In this document: positions 34,264 through 44,600 of the stretch, one piece after another
How the letters are laid out: each line of letters starts with the position of its first letter
Numbering within the stretch: position 1 is the stretch's first letter
From: Imperialibacter sp040222815
GTDB taxonomy: Bacteria; Bacteroidota; Bacteroidia; Cytophagales; Cyclobacteriaceae
DNA length: 64,000 bases
Direction of reading: 5' to 3'
Assembly (NCBI RefSeq): GCF_040222815.1
Contig: NZ_JAVKCH010000037.1
Span: forward strand, 50,884 to 114,883
Made by a program: the position numbers and the translations under genes
Notes under the pieces: model-generated
Seen by the model: only the letters and a program-made list of their open reading frames with translations
The model's database searches: none
Told to the model about the DNA's origin: nothing

Positions 34264-34506
34264 TTAAAATTTCGACAAAACTTTATTGACTTCAGAGTCT
34301 GGATTGCCTCCTGCCGGATCAGCGCAAGCATCTCCGGGTTGTAGGTTCTTACCACAATAGCCGCAGGTCACACCCTCCTTATTTAGAAAAGGGCTCTGTG
34401 AGGCACAAGTGCCCTTGAACTCTCCATTTTTTAAAAATATCAGCCGTACTGACATCAAAATGAAGAACAGTGCTATAAATCCAATTCCCAATAAAACTGT
34501 TACCAT
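34264..34506 (-). CDS. Small Cys-rich single-helix membrane protein
   Basis: 80 residues. One N-terminal membrane helix (LLGIGFIALFFILMSVRLIF), then LKNGEFKGTCASQSP and a CGYCGKNLQPGDAC cluster. Four Cys in the soluble tail suggest metal or iron-sulfur binding. The KNGEFxGxC start and Cys cluster recall the NqrM (DUF539)-like small proteins linked to flavin or iron loading of respiratory complexes. That link is only a resemblance. It lies upstream of glmM on the same strand (120 bp gap) and divergent from mazG. Confidence 0.6.
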   Translation of the reverse strand: MVTVLLGIGFIALFFILMSVRLIFLKNGEFKGTCASQSPFLNKEGVTCGYCGKNLQPGDACADPAGGNPDSEVNKVLSKF

Positions 34507-34605
34507 GGCATTCTATATCTTTATGCAAAGAAAAAAGAGCGGTTTTACAATACCTAATCAGCCGCCTGTTTGTTGAACAAGTCGCCACAAAGGAAAATTC
34601 ATTTG

Positions 34606-35418
34606 ATGGAAAAAATACCAGCCCCGGATTTACGAAGAGAGGAAAAACTGAAAGCCTTTGACCGCTTGCTTACCATTATGGACGAGCTTCGTGAAAACTG
34701 CCCCTGGGATAAAAAACAGACCTTTGAAACGCTCCGCCACCTGACGATAGAGGAAACTTATGAGCTGTCGGATGCCATTCTGGAGGGAGATAAAGATGAA
34801 ATCAAAAAAGAGGTGGGCGATTTAATGCTTCACCTGGTATTTTATTCAAGAATCGGGTCGGAAACTGGCAGCTTTGATGTGGCCGATGTCATCAACTCTT
34901 TATGTAAAAAGCTGATCAACCGGCATCCGCATATTTATGGCGATGTGGTGGCTGAGAATGAAGAAGCTGTCAAGCAAAACTGGGAGAAGATCAAGCTAAA
35001 GGAAAAGGGCAACAAGTCTGTATTGGGTGGTGTGCCCAAAACATTGCCGGCGCTGGTGAAAGCGATAAGAATTCAGGACAAAGCCAGGGGAGTTGGTTTT
35101 GACTGGGAAGAGAAGCAGCAGGTGTGGGAGAAGGTAGAAGAAGAGATGCAGGAATTCAAAGAAGAATTCAATGTGAGCGGCGAAAAGGAAATTGATAAAG
35201 AGAAGGCACAAGGTGAATTTGGCGATTTGCTTTTTTCGCTCGTCAACTATGCAAGGTTCATAGATATTGATCCTGAGGAGGCTTTGGAGCGAACCAATAA
35301 GAAGTTCATTAAGCGATTTCAATACCTGGAGCAGGAGTCGGCCAAAGACGGTAAGAGCCTCGGAGAAATGACGCTGGCAGAAATGGATAAGTATTGGAAC
35401 CGGGCGAAGAAATTGTGA
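34606..35418 (+). CDS. mazG: Nucleoside triphosphate pyrophosphohydrolase MazG
   Basis: 270 residues from ATG 34606, with AAGG about 15 bp upstream; an in-frame TTG at 34570 is less likely. Two tandem MazG domains. The first holds LRENCPWDKKQTFETLRHLT, IEETYELSDAI and KKEVGDLMLHLVFYSRIG, carrying the EExxE and ExxD metal ligands. The second (about 155-260) holds GVGFDWEEKQQVWEKVEEEM and GEFGDLLFSLVNYARF. It hydrolyses damaged or surplus NTPs to NMP plus pyrophosphate. The length fits the two-domain form. Cytoplasmic. Confidence 0.94.
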   Translation: MEKIPAPDLRREEKLKAFDRLLTIMDELRENCPWDKKQTFETLRHLTIEETYELSDAILEGDKDEIKKEVGDLMLHLVFYSRIGSETGSFDVADVINSLCKKLINRHPHIYGDVVAENEEAVKQNWEKIKLKEKGNKSVLGGVPKTLPALVKAIRIQDKARGVGFDWEEKQQVWEKVEEEMQEFKEEFNVSGEKEIDKEKAQGEFGDLLFSLVNYARFIDIDPEEALERTNKKFIKRFQYLEQESAKDGKSLGEMTLAEMDKYWNRAKKL

Positions 35419-35441
35419 TCCGGTTAAAAATGGTTAATTTG
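35412..35441 (+). promoter_or_regulatory. Candidate promoter for the DUF1761/AraC genes
   Basis: ATTG (35412-35415), 19-bp spacer, TAATTTG (35435-35441), a one-base-short TAnnTTTG. It overlaps the mazG stop codon and lies 29 bp before the ATG at 35471. Confidence 0.3.
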
Positions 35442-35470
35442 ATATAGCTTATCACACTAACCTACTTACT

Positions 35471-35884
35471 ATGAAAACACTTAAAATCAATCACTGGGCG
35501 ATTTTGGTCATTGTTGTGCTTGGTCAGGTTATTCCTGCCCTTTGGTATGGGATGTTTGCAGAAACCTGGATGCGGCTTAATAATCTTACCGAGGCCGATG
35601 TGATGTCGGGTGGTTCCACCCCCTACATTTCGAGTGTAATTACAGCCGTTGTTTTTGCCTATGTGCTGGCATGGCTCTTTAAAAGAATGAATGTTGAGTC
35701 GGCCGTCGATGGTGCTAAAACGGCTTTTGTCATGGCCATTTCGTTTTCGCTGCTCATGCACATGACAGTAAATTTCTTTTCGATGAGACCCTACGGTTTA
35801 GCCTGGGTCGACGGGGGAGCGGATCTTATAGTTTGGACACTAGCAGGCACTATTTTGGGTGGCTGGAGAAAGTACGAAAACTAG
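35471..35884 (+). CDS. DUF1761 membrane protein
   Basis: 137 residues with four membrane helices (about 9-27, 50-72, 82-102, 115-132). The first helix ends in ALWYGMFAETWMRL, and the layout with VNFFSMRPYGLAWVDGGADL before the last helix fits the DUF1761 family. Function unknown. It is followed after 9 bp by an AraC regulator, so the two may be co-transcribed. Confidence 0.8.
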   Translation: MKTLKINHWAILVIVVLGQVIPALWYGMFAETWMRLNNLTEADVMSGGSTPYISSVITAVVFAYVLAWLFKRMNVESAVDGAKTAFVMAISFSLLMHMTVNFFSMRPYGLAWVDGGADLIVWTLAGTILGGWRKYEN

Positions 35885-35893
35885 CTCCCAGGA

Positions 35894-36661
35894 ATGTTGC
35901 TGCAGCCTGATATGCCCTATACCGAGTTTCGTCCGGACTTCAGGCTGCAACAGTTTGTAGAATGCTACTGGTGTGTCAAAAGTGTCACGCAGCCCAATGG
36001 CTTCAGGCCCGTGTTTCCCGACGCCTGCTCTGACATTATTTTCAACTTCTCTGCCCCACTTCTCTATGAGGAAGGTGGCGCAATTTCACATAACACGTTT
36101 CAGTCATTTTATGTAGGCATCCAAACCACACCTATTTTCACTAGGGCAGGTGGTGCCACAGACTTATTAGGCATTCGGTTTAAAAACCAGGGAGCCTGGA
36201 GGTTTCTGAGGCGTCCCCTGGCGGAATTTAGCAACAGGACTGCCTCACTCAAGGAACTGGATGAGGGTGATTTGCACAACCTGACAGAGCAAATGGCATT
36301 TTTATCTGTTCCTGAAAGAATCAAAATAATTGAACTTCGTTTGCTTGCGAGGTTGGGAAATGAGCCCGGGTGGGACATGGCGGATCAGTTCTTCAGCAGC
36401 CCCTCAGGTTCGATCCAAGGATTTTGCAGGGCAAATAACCTGAGCGAGAGAACGCTGGAAAGAAGATCACGGGAAAGGCTAGGTGTGTCCCCAAAAATGT
36501 ACCAGCGCATCGTTCGCTTCAGAAGGGCCTCCGGGAAGCTTTCAGGCTTCGATGGGTCGTTGATGGAATTTGCCTGGGATATGGGCTACTACGATCATGC
36601 TCACCTTGCCAAAGATTTCCGGGAATTTGGGCACTTTTTGCCATCCAGTCTTGTGCATTAA
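35894..36661 (+). CDS. AraC-family transcriptional regulator
   Basis: 255 residues. An N-terminal sensor domain (about 5-140) of the DUF6597 type (FRPDFRLQQFVECYWCVKSV, FPDACSDIIFNFSAPL, GIQTTPIFTRAGGATDLLGI) and a C-terminal double helix-turn-helix AraC domain (about 160-255: FCRANNLSERTLERRSRERL, GVSPKMYQRIVRFRRA, AWDMGYYDHAHLAKDF). ATG 35894 has AGGA just upstream. The signal it senses is unknown; likely targets are itself and the flanking DUF1761 and VOC genes. Confidence 0.9.
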   Translation: MLLQPDMPYTEFRPDFRLQQFVECYWCVKSVTQPNGFRPVFPDACSDIIFNFSAPLLYEEGGAISHNTFQSFYVGIQTTPIFTRAGGATDLLGIRFKNQGAWRFLRRPLAEFSNRTASLKELDEGDLHNLTEQMAFLSVPERIKIIELRLLARLGNEPGWDMADQFFSSPSGSIQGFCRANNLSERTLERRSRERLGVSPKMYQRIVRFRRASGKLSGFDGSLMEFAWDMGYYDHAHLAKDFREFGHFLPSSLVH

Positions 36662-36739
36662 TTTGTCAATTGTCGGGTTTTTACAAAAGTTGATGAGCTG
36701 GCTAGCCCTAACTTGTGGCCACATTAAAACCATTAGAAT

Positions 36740-37135
36740 ATGCAAAAATTTCAACAGCTTTCACCAAACATGATGGTCGCAAGTGTGGAGGAGTCCATGG
36801 CTTACTATTCGACAATTTTTGGCTTTACGGAGGGGCCGAGCGTGCCTGCCCCGAGCGGAGACCTTCAATGGGGCATGGTGATGCATGGAGCGGTGCAGCT
36901 CATGTTTCAGACCGCTGAAAGCATTGGCGAAGATCTACCGGGTTTCAATACTGAAAAAACCGGCGGCAGTCTGTCGCTATTCATAGAGGTGGACGATGCC
37001 GCTGCACTGTTTCGGGAGGTAGAGGGAAAGGTGGAGCTTTTTATGCCACTAAAAGACACCTTCTATGGCAAACGGGAATTTGGCATCCGTGACCTCAACG
37101 GATACCTGTTGGTGTTTGCAAGCGACATCAAGTAA
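36740..37135 (+). CDS. VOC-family (glyoxalase/bleomycin-resistance-like) protein
   Basis: 131 residues, a single-chain VOC fold with two beta-alpha-beta-beta-beta halves: FQQLSPNMMVASVEESMAYY, GFTEGPSVPAP, GSLSLFIEVDDAAALFREVE and REFGIRDLNGYLLVFASD, the last carrying the family's end motif. VOC proteins bind metals and act as dioxygenases, isomerases or drug binders. Nothing here fixes the substrate. It lies downstream of the AraC gene and 4 bp from the convergent molybdenum hydroxylase. Confidence 0.85.
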   Translation: MQKFQQLSPNMMVASVEESMAYYSTIFGFTEGPSVPAPSGDLQWGMVMHGAVQLMFQTAESIGEDLPGFNTEKTGGSLSLFIEVDDAAALFREVEGKVELFMPLKDTFYGKREFGIRDLNGYLLVFASDIK

Positions 37136-37139
37136 CTGG

Positions 37140-39407
37140 CTAGGTCATCTTGATGGGCAGCTCTTTGCTTCTCTTTCCTGTAGCCGCAAAAACTGCATTG
37201 GCCAGGGCAGGTGCAAAAGGTGGGACTGGCGGTTCGCCGACACCTGTTGGCTTTTCGTCACTTTCTACCAGGTGAACAAATATCTCTTTGGCGGCGTCCT
37301 GCATGCGGGCTACTTCAAATTGGTCGAAGTTTTTAGCGATTGTTTGGCCATCCTTGAAAGAAATGCCCCCTTTCAGGGCAAGACTGGAGGCAAACGTTCC
37401 ACCTCCTTCAAACTGGTTTTTCACGGAGTTTTGGTTCACAACAATGCCGCAGTCAACAGCGAAGTGCACTTCCGGAATGGTGAGCTTGCCACTCTCGTCA
37501 ACCGCCACATGCACCACGCAGGCCACATAGGTAAGGAAGCTGCGATGCGCACAAATTCCCATTCCGTGGCCTTTGGGCAGTTCTTTTCCCCATCCCGACT
37601 TTTCCGCAGCGAGCTTAACCACTTTTTTGAGGCGGGCCGTTTTCATCGGAAACTTCTCAACAGGCTCGCCATAGTTGCCAAAGCCTTCCATCAGCTTGTC
37701 AAAAGGGATTTCCCTGTCTGACCCTATCAAGTCCAGCAGGTTTTCCACCGGATCCATTTGCCTGACCGTGGCAATTTCATCCACCATGCTGCCAATGGCA
37801 AAAGCATGCTGGATATTGCTGACCGACCTGAGCCAGCCAATACGGGTCATGGCCTTTGCTTCATGCGACTGGCACGAGATGTTGGGAATATCAAAAGGCA
37901 TGTCGACCATGCCGAGCTGGAGCTCATCAAAACTTGGGCCGGTTGCATCTGGTGAGAAAGTACCACCAATGGGTGGGAAAACACTGTGATGCTCCCATCC
38001 CGTCACTTTCTTGTTATTGTCTAGCGCTACCTTGATCCGCTGAACGCTACAGGCGTGGAAGAAGTCGTGCTGAATATCGTCTTCTCTTGTCCAAATGATT
38101 TTGACGGGAAAGCCACTCATTTGCGAGGCCAGCGCAGCTTCCACGATAAAGTCAGGCTTTGATTTCCGACCAAAACCGCCCCCAAGTAATGTGACATTTA
38201 CTGTGACATTGGCTTTGTCTATTTTCAACGCCTCAGCCAAAGCATCGTTAGCCCCCTGGGGGTTTTGGGTGGGAGCCCACACTTCACACTTTCCATCTTT
38301 AAAATGAGCTACGGCACACGGCGGTTCCATGGGTGCATGAGAAAGATGGGGTATCAGGTAGGTTGAATCTATGGTTTTCGCCGCATTTTTAAAGGATGTC
38401 TCCACCGAGCCTTCCTCTCTGTGTACCTGGCCTTTGTTTTTGACCCTGCCCAGCATATCTTTAAAATAGTCGGCTGTGCTGTATTTGGCATTGGGGCCAA
38501 AGTCCCATTCTACTTCCAGCGCATCCCGCCCTTTAATGGCCGCCCAGGTGTTGTCAGCAACCACAAGAAGGCCACCCAAAGGAGCGTTTATTCCGCCCGG
38601 GAAAGCAGTGAAAGGCATTTCAAATACCTTTTGCACGCCGGCTACCTGCATGGCTTTGTCTGCATTGAAGGCTTTTACCTTTCCTCCAGCCACCGGGCAA
38701 CGGAGTACCGTGGCATATTTCATGCCAGCTACCTTTTTGTCCAGGCCAAACCCGCCCCTGCCAGTAATAATGTCTTCAATGTCTACTATTGGTGTAGACT
38801 TACCGATGTATTTCCACTCTGACTTTTTCTTTAGGGTGATTTTGTCTTCGGCTGGCATTTCCAGTTTTGAGGCTGCTTCTGTTAACTCGCCAAAGCCCAA
38901 CTTTTTGCCACTACCTTCATGCACCACTTCGCCGTTTTTTGCCTTACATTCCCCAACAGGCACCCCCCACTCGTTGGCGGCGGCCTGCTCCAGCATCATT
39001 CGGGCTGAGGCTCCTGCTTTGCGCATTGGCTCAAAAAACATTCGCACCGAAAACGACCCGTCTGTATTTTGGTTCCCGTACCGGGCTTCGTCTCCAATGG
39101 CCTGCACCACCTTCACTTTGCTCCAGTCGGCTTCCAGCTCGTCGGCTACCACAAGAGGCAATCCCGTACGAATACCGGTTCCCATCTCCGACCTGTGCGC
39201 CACTATAGTCACCGTGCCATCACTGTTCACCGTCAGGTAAACATTGGGGGAGAAAGGAATGCCACTATCTTTCTTTTTCGAAGGAGAGCACCCCATCTGC
39301 ATTCCTATAATGATGCCTGTGGCGCTGATGCCGCTAATTTTCAGAAAAGAGCGACGATCAACTTTTTTAATGATGGATGCTTCCAGGGGAGTGCTTAGGG
39401 GCTTCAT
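37140..39407 (-). CDS. Tat-exported molybdenum hydroxylase large subunit (xanthine dehydrogenase/IorB-like)
   Basis: 755 residues. The N-terminus carries a twin-arginine signal DRRSFLKISGISATG (Arg18-Arg19), so the protein is exported folded through Tat; a Cys at position 40 (GMQMGCSPS) could be lipidated but is not a clean lipobox. The molybdopterin-binding domains show the motifs APTQNPQGANDALAEAL, TVNVTLLGGGFGRKSKPDF and the catalytic GVGEPPVPPFAPALANAV near the C-terminus. Such enzymes oxidise aldehydes or N-heterocycles. The usual small [2Fe-2S] subunit gene is not adjacent on either side, which is odd. Convergent with the VOC gene. Confidence 0.88.
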   Translation of the reverse strand: MKPLSTPLEASIIKKVDRRSFLKISGISATGIIIGMQMGCSPSKKKDSGIPFSPNVYLTVNSDGTVTIVAHRSEMGTGIRTGLPLVVADELEADWSKVKVVQAIGDEARYGNQNTDGSFSVRMFFEPMRKAGASARMMLEQAAANEWGVPVGECKAKNGEVVHEGSGKKLGFGELTEAASKLEMPAEDKITLKKKSEWKYIGKSTPIVDIEDIITGRGGFGLDKKVAGMKYATVLRCPVAGGKVKAFNADKAMQVAGVQKVFEMPFTAFPGGINAPLGGLLVVADNTWAAIKGRDALEVEWDFGPNAKYSTADYFKDMLGRVKNKGQVHREEGSVETSFKNAAKTIDSTYLIPHLSHAPMEPPCAVAHFKDGKCEVWAPTQNPQGANDALAEALKIDKANVTVNVTLLGGGFGRKSKPDFIVEAALASQMSGFPVKIIWTREDDIQHDFFHACSVQRIKVALDNNKKVTGWEHHSVFPPIGGTFSPDATGPSFDELQLGMVDMPFDIPNISCQSHEAKAMTRIGWLRSVSNIQHAFAIGSMVDEIATVRQMDPVENLLDLIGSDREIPFDKLMEGFGNYGEPVEKFPMKTARLKKVVKLAAEKSGWGKELPKGHGMGICAHRSFLTYVACVVHVAVDESGKLTIPEVHFAVDCGIVVNQNSVKNQFEGGGTFASSLALKGGISFKDGQTIAKNFDQFEVARMQDAAKEIFVHLVESDEKPTGVGEPPVPPFAPALANAVFAATGKRSKELPIKMT

Positions 39408-39747
39408 AGACAGTGTTTTTGGGAATAATAAAGCTAGTTAAAATATGGTGAAAAGATGAAGGGCGTACGAATTTTTCTGGGAGACGCTCTTCAACCCAAA
39501 TCAGATCAAAGAATTTCTTCTTTGAATATCATTCAGTTTTTTAGGAACCAAGGCGAGCGTAATAGAACTTTTAAATGAGGAGGGGCGAGTATTCTCCCAA
39601 ATTTTTGCCAGAAGTACAATAAACATTTATGCTCCATTGCGCTTACATTTCACTACCATATTTGTTATATTTAATCTAGTCTTGGACTGCCCAAACTTGG
39701 ATTTATAACGAGTTTTACTAACATTGCAGAGTTCTACCTACTTGAAA
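39408..39747 (+). promoter_or_regulatory. 340-bp gene-free stretch with a candidate promoter for the sigma-FecR-SusC locus
   Basis: It separates the divergent molybdenum hydroxylase and the ECF sigma gene. I see no reading frame or RNA gene in it. A possible promoter is ATTG (39636-39639), 19 bp, TATTTG (39659-39664), placing transcription start about 75 bp before the sigma ATG. The rest is AT-rich without clear repeats. Confidence 0.3.
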
Positions 39748-40332
39748 ATGAAAGTGCTTTCGTCTAGCTATGCCAATGATAACGAACTTCTGGAGGCTTT
39801 CCAGAGGGGAGAAAAAGACGCATTCATCGTCATATACGAACGGTTTTGGAATAGGATTTTTTTAATAGCCTACAAAAGCACACGAAACAAGGAGGTGTCT
39901 GAAGACCTTGTTCAGAACCTGTTTCTTAAATTTTGGGACAAAAGAGATTTGCTGCATATAAAGCAGATCGAAGCTTATTTGCACTCTTCCATTCGGAACA
40001 GCGCAATCGACTATATCCACAGCCAGGTAGTAAGGAATAAATATCTCGACTACCTTAAAGTTTCGCCTCCTGTCAACGAGAATAACACAGATCGCATGAT
40101 GGCGGTAAGTGATCTTTCGAAGCAGATAGAAGAAGGGCTTACTCAGCTGCCCGAAAAGTCAAGATGTATTTTTAGGATGAATCGGCTTGACCATTCACCG
40201 GTGGAAGAAATTGCACAAAAACTCAAAATTTCGGAAAAGGCGGTTCAGTACCACCTGACAAAATCTCTGAAGGTCATGCGCCTCTATTTGAAGAGTATTA
40301 TTTTTAGTCTGCTGCTTATTTTTCTGGGCTAG
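39748..40332 (+). CDS. ECF sigma factor of the Bacteroidota SusC-associated type
   Basis: 194 residues from ATG 39748 (MKVLSSSYANDNELLEAFQR). A TTG 24 bp upstream is possible. Region 2 (about 15-85: FIVIYERFWNRIFLIAYKS, VSEDLVQNLFLKFWDKRDLL, IEAYLHSSIRNSAIDYI) and region 4 (about 120-175: GLTQLPEKSRCIFRMNRLDH, SPVEEIAQKLKISEKAVQYH) match the sigma factors that partner FecR and a SusC transducer. The C-terminal end is hydrophobic (SIIFSLLLIFLG), slightly unusual. It is the first gene of the locus; it should direct transcription of the SusC operon. Confidence 0.9.
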   Translation: MKVLSSSYANDNELLEAFQRGEKDAFIVIYERFWNRIFLIAYKSTRNKEVSEDLVQNLFLKFWDKRDLLHIKQIEAYLHSSIRNSAIDYIHSQVVRNKYLDYLKVSPPVNENNTDRMMAVSDLSKQIEEGLTQLPEKSRCIFRMNRLDHSPVEEIAQKLKISEKAVQYHLTKSLKVMRLYLKSIIFSLLLIFLG

Positions 40333-40502
40333 GCTTTGCCAGAGAACTCACCCCATTATTGCGACTTCAATCCAGCGAACACAATAAATCTCAATTATTT
40401 TCCCCTCCCTTTTAGGAAAAACAGGGAGTTGCCCGTCTAGTTGGTAGGCGTGGACAATATTTAAACAATTAGTATATCCTTTTTTGATGCCGGGCGTGCG
40501 CC

Positions 40503-41552
40503 ATGAAAATGAAACAAAAAGAACTTGAACAATTGCTAAAACGCTATTTGAAAGACAGTAGCTCTGAGGTTGAAAGGCTTGAAGTAGAAAGGTGGTTTGA
40601 AGATATAAGTAGTAACGACATTGATTTGAGCGAATCTGAGAAAATTGAAATAAAGGACAGAATACTTGCGAGAATTCTGGCGGCCAGGGAACAGGGAGGG
40701 AGCGAGTCTGCCTTTCGGGGTCGGCAGTTGATATTCAGAGTGGCTGCTTCGCTTCTGTTGATGATCGCCTCTTTTGTTGCCTACCAACAGCTGTCTCAGG
40801 GAGAACTTGAAACTATTGCTGTCGCTACTCTACCCGTTAGTGATGAGGTTGTAGTTGAGAATAATTCGAAAGGTACCAGGGAGGTTTGGCTTCCAGATGG
40901 CACCCAGGTGATACTAAAAGGAGAAAGCAAGATCAGCTACGCCAGGCAATTTTCGGGAAAGAAGAGGGAGGTAAACCTTGTAGGCGAGGCATTTTTTGAT
41001 GTGATCAGAAACCCTGACCGACCGTTTTTTGTATACAGCGGCAATATCGTTACCAGGGTGCTGGGCACAAGTTTCAGCATGGTGGCACCTGAAAATGCTT
41101 CTACAATCGAAGTAAATGTGGTGTCGGGAAGAGTGTCGGTTTACGAGTCGGAAGAGGACGAAACCGATGAGACCGACCAGAAGAAGGTGAAGAAAGGTGT
41201 TATCCTCACCAGAAACCAAAAGGCGACCTTCTTTGTCAAAGAAACTCATCTGGTTACCTCACTGGTTGAACAACCCAGGCCGGTAAAAGTGCCAACGAGA
41301 GAAAACAAGTTATTGGTATTTGAAGACAATACCCTGAGCGAGATCGCCTCCAAACTTGAGGAGAATTACTCGATAGAGTTTGTGATGGAAAATGCATCAA
41401 TCAGCAACTGTACTTTCACCGGAGACCTGTCCGACATGTCTCTTTACGATCTATTATCTGTGATCGGGAAGTCGGTTGGGGTTGAGTACGAAGTGATGGG
41501 CACTAAAATTCTTCTGAATGGAGAAGGCTGCCAGAAACCAATTATTAACTAA
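40503..41552 (+). CDS. FecR-family anti-sigma factor
   Basis: 349 residues. A cytoplasmic N-terminal helical part (1-70) is followed by one membrane helix (about 76-95, FRVAASLLLMIASFVAYQQL), the periplasmic FecR domain (about 118-215: VWLPDGTQVILKGESKISY, GEAFFDVIRNPDRPFFVY, VRTxxLGTSFS-like VTRVLGTSFSM) and a C-terminal DUF4974 domain (about 265-340: LLVFEDNTLSEIASKLEENY, LYDLLSVIGKSVGVEY). It holds the sigma factor until the SusC receptor's STN domain signals. It is 170 bp downstream of the sigma gene. Confidence 0.92.
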   Translation: MKMKQKELEQLLKRYLKDSSSEVERLEVERWFEDISSNDIDLSESEKIEIKDRILARILAAREQGGSESAFRGRQLIFRVAASLLLMIASFVAYQQLSQGELETIAVATLPVSDEVVVENNSKGTREVWLPDGTQVILKGESKISYARQFSGKKREVNLVGEAFFDVIRNPDRPFFVYSGNIVTRVLGTSFSMVAPENASTIEVNVVSGRVSVYESEEDETDETDQKKVKKGVILTRNQKATFFVKETHLVTSLVEQPRPVKVPTRENKLLVFEDNTLSEIASKLEENYSIEFVMENASISNCTFTGDLSDMSLYDLLSVIGKSVGVEYEVMGTKILLNGEGCQKPIIN

Positions 41553-41697
41553 AAAGATAAATTATATGAAACAGAAATCTACATAGAAAATGACCTCTGG
41601 TACCACGAGTACCTTTGGAGCCAGCCCCTTTTTGAGGATCCGTGAGGTAAAGAAAAGGGCTAAAAAAAAGTGCACTACCCTACAAACTTACATACTT

Positions 41698-44600
41698 ATG
41701 AAACTACTAAACCTACTTCATGCAAGGAGAAAGTACTTTTCTCAGGGCATGAAGATATTTGTTACCCAAATGGTTGTCGTTGCATTGTCAACATCCATTT
41801 CGTCGGCCAATGAGCTCATTGGCCAGGCACTGTTGGACAAGGAGGTATCTCTCAAAGCTGAGGATGTCGAACTTAAAAGTGCCATTTCAGAAATTGAAAG
41901 AATTGCCAACGTAAAATTCGCTTACAGCCCCAAGCGAATCAAAGACAGGCAAAAGGTGTCCGTTGATGTTGAGAACAAGAAGTTGAGTGAAGTACTTGAC
42001 GGAATGCTACAGCCGCTCGACATTTCCTACGAAGTTATTTCAGATAGGATTTCGCTCTATAAGCCTGAAACAATTAGGGGCCCCGAGAAGGCATCTGCTG
42101 AAAATGAAATCCTGAACCCTGAATTCACAGTATCAGGTGCTGTGAAGGACGAAAATGGCCAATCACTTCCCGGTGTGAACGTGGTCGAGAAAGGAACCAC
42201 CAACGGTACTATCACGGACGCTGACGGTGGATACAGGTTGAGCGTTACAGACGAAAATTCAGTTCTGGTATTTTCTTTTATTGGCTTTGCTACGCAAGAA
42301 GTAATCGTAGGTGGCAGGTCGTCCATTGCAGTAACCCTGGCTACCGACACCAAAACACTTGGCGAGGTAGTAGTTGTTGGCTACGGAGAACAAAAGAAGG
42401 TAACTGTTACCGGATCAGTCGTTTCTGCCAAAGGAGTTGACCTTGTAAAGTCGCCTGCTGTTGATCTTTCGAACTCTCTTTCTGGCCGTCTGCCTGGTTT
42501 GGTCGTGATTCAAACAAGCGGCGAGCCTGGTAACGATGGTGCTCAAATCAATATCAGAGGTATCAACACCTTAGGAAACAGTTCTCCCCTCATCGTTATT
42601 GATGGTATTCCTGACAGGGATGGTGGACTGGGTCGTTTGTCACCTCAGGATGTCGAATCTATTACGGTATTGAAAGATGCTGCCGCCGCAATTTACGGTG
42701 CAAGAGCTGCCAATGGTGCCATTATCGTAACCACCAAAAGGGGCACAACCGGAAAGCCAACAGTCTCTTATGACTTTAACCAGGGCTGGGCTCAGCCTAC
42801 GGTAATTCCCGACATGGCAAGTGCTCCTGAGTACGCCGAAATCATGAACCAGCTGCCCATCTACAAGTCGATTCCGGCAAGTGAATGGGAGGCAGCGTGG
42901 CAGGGAATTCAGCAAAGCGGGACTTTTACCTCTCCTTCGACTGGAACGTCACTAAGTGCTCAATTCAGCCCTTCTGATGTACAAAAGTACAAGGACGGTT
43001 CTGATCCGTGGGGCCACCCTGACACCGACTGGTTTGGAGATGCTTTCAGAACCTGGACGCCACAAAACAGGCACAACCTTCAGGTGAGCGGGGGGACAGA
43101 AAATGTCAAATACCTTACCTCTATTGGTGTTGTAAATCAGGATGCCTACTATAAGAACTCTGCCACTAACTACCAGCAGTACAACCTCAGGCTGAACCTT
43201 GATGCGAAGATCAATAAGTATATCAGCACGCAAACAGGCATCATGTTCAGAGAGGAAGTGAGAAACTTCCCTACAGAGTCAGCCGGATCAATTTTTAGAA
43301 TGTTGATGAGGGGTCGCCCGACCGAGCCTGAAGTATGGCCCAACGGCCTTCCTGGTCCAGATATTGAAAATGGCCAAAACCCATACGTGGTTACTACCAA
43401 TGCCACTGGTTATGTAAAGAACCCAACCGATTATATTCAGACCAACTCAAGGGTTGATATCACTAACCCATGGGTAGAGGGGCTTACTTTTACGTTGCAG
43501 GGCTCAGTTGACAAGCAAATCGACAGAAACAAAAGATGGCAGACGCCATGGTACCTGTATACCTGGGATGGTTCTGGAACGGGACCTAACGCTTCCAATT
43601 TACAAAAGTCGCTGAGGTCAACGTTTACAGATCCGAGGTTGTATATGTCGGAAGAGGCTATTCTTAATACCAATATTACGGGTATGCTGGCGTACGAAAA
43701 GACGTTCGCTGATGACCACACCATTAATTTGATGGCTGGTATTACTAAAGAATCCTTCCGGAGGGATTTCTTTTCAGCTTACAGAAGAAACTTCATTTCT
43801 CCTGCGCTTGATCAACTATTTGTTGGTGGAAATGATGCGCAGAGTACTGGCAGTGAGGGGTACGAAAGGGCTCGTTTGGGTAATTACGGAAGAGCTGCTT
43901 ACAACTACAAAGAAAAGTATCTGGCGGAGTTTATCTGGAGATATGATGGTTCGTATATCTTCCCTGAGTCGGACAGATTTGGCTTTTTCCCCGGAGTATT
44001 GGCGGGCTGGAATATTTCGAATGAAGACTTTTTCCAGAACAATATCAGCTTCATCAACTTCCTGAAGATTCGTGGTTCGTACGGTCAAATGGGTAACGAC
44101 CAGGTGTACTTCAACGGCAATCTTCAAGAGTTTGCTTATCTCGATGCCTATGGATTTGGTGAATACCCTATTAATAGTCAGGTGGTAAAGACCCTTGTTG
44201 AAAGACAATTAGCTAACCCTAGCTTTACCTGGGAGAGAGCCAACAACCTGAACATCGGACTTGATGGAACCATGTTGAATGGAGCGCTGACCTTTGCATT
44301 CGAGTATTTCTATAATAAAAGAGATCAGATATTGATTCAGAAGACTGGATCAACACCATCATCTTCAGGTATTGCCGACCTACTCCCTCCGGTAAATGCT
44401 GGAAAAGTGGATAATAAAGGGTTTGAGTACACAGTTGGATACAACAATGTGGCAGGTGGCTTGACTTATTCGTTTGGCATCAATGGTGGTTACTCACGAA
44501 ACAAGGTGGTATTCATGGACGAAATCCCGGGGGCACCAGCTTATCAGCTTCAGGAGGGAAAACCATATGGTGCGTATTTAGTTTATGAGTCTGATGGAGT

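Noticed and set aside
37065..37721. A 218-codon plus-strand frame covering the end of the VOC gene and the molybdenum hydroxylase 3' end
   Set aside because: It overlaps two well-supported genes on their conserved parts.
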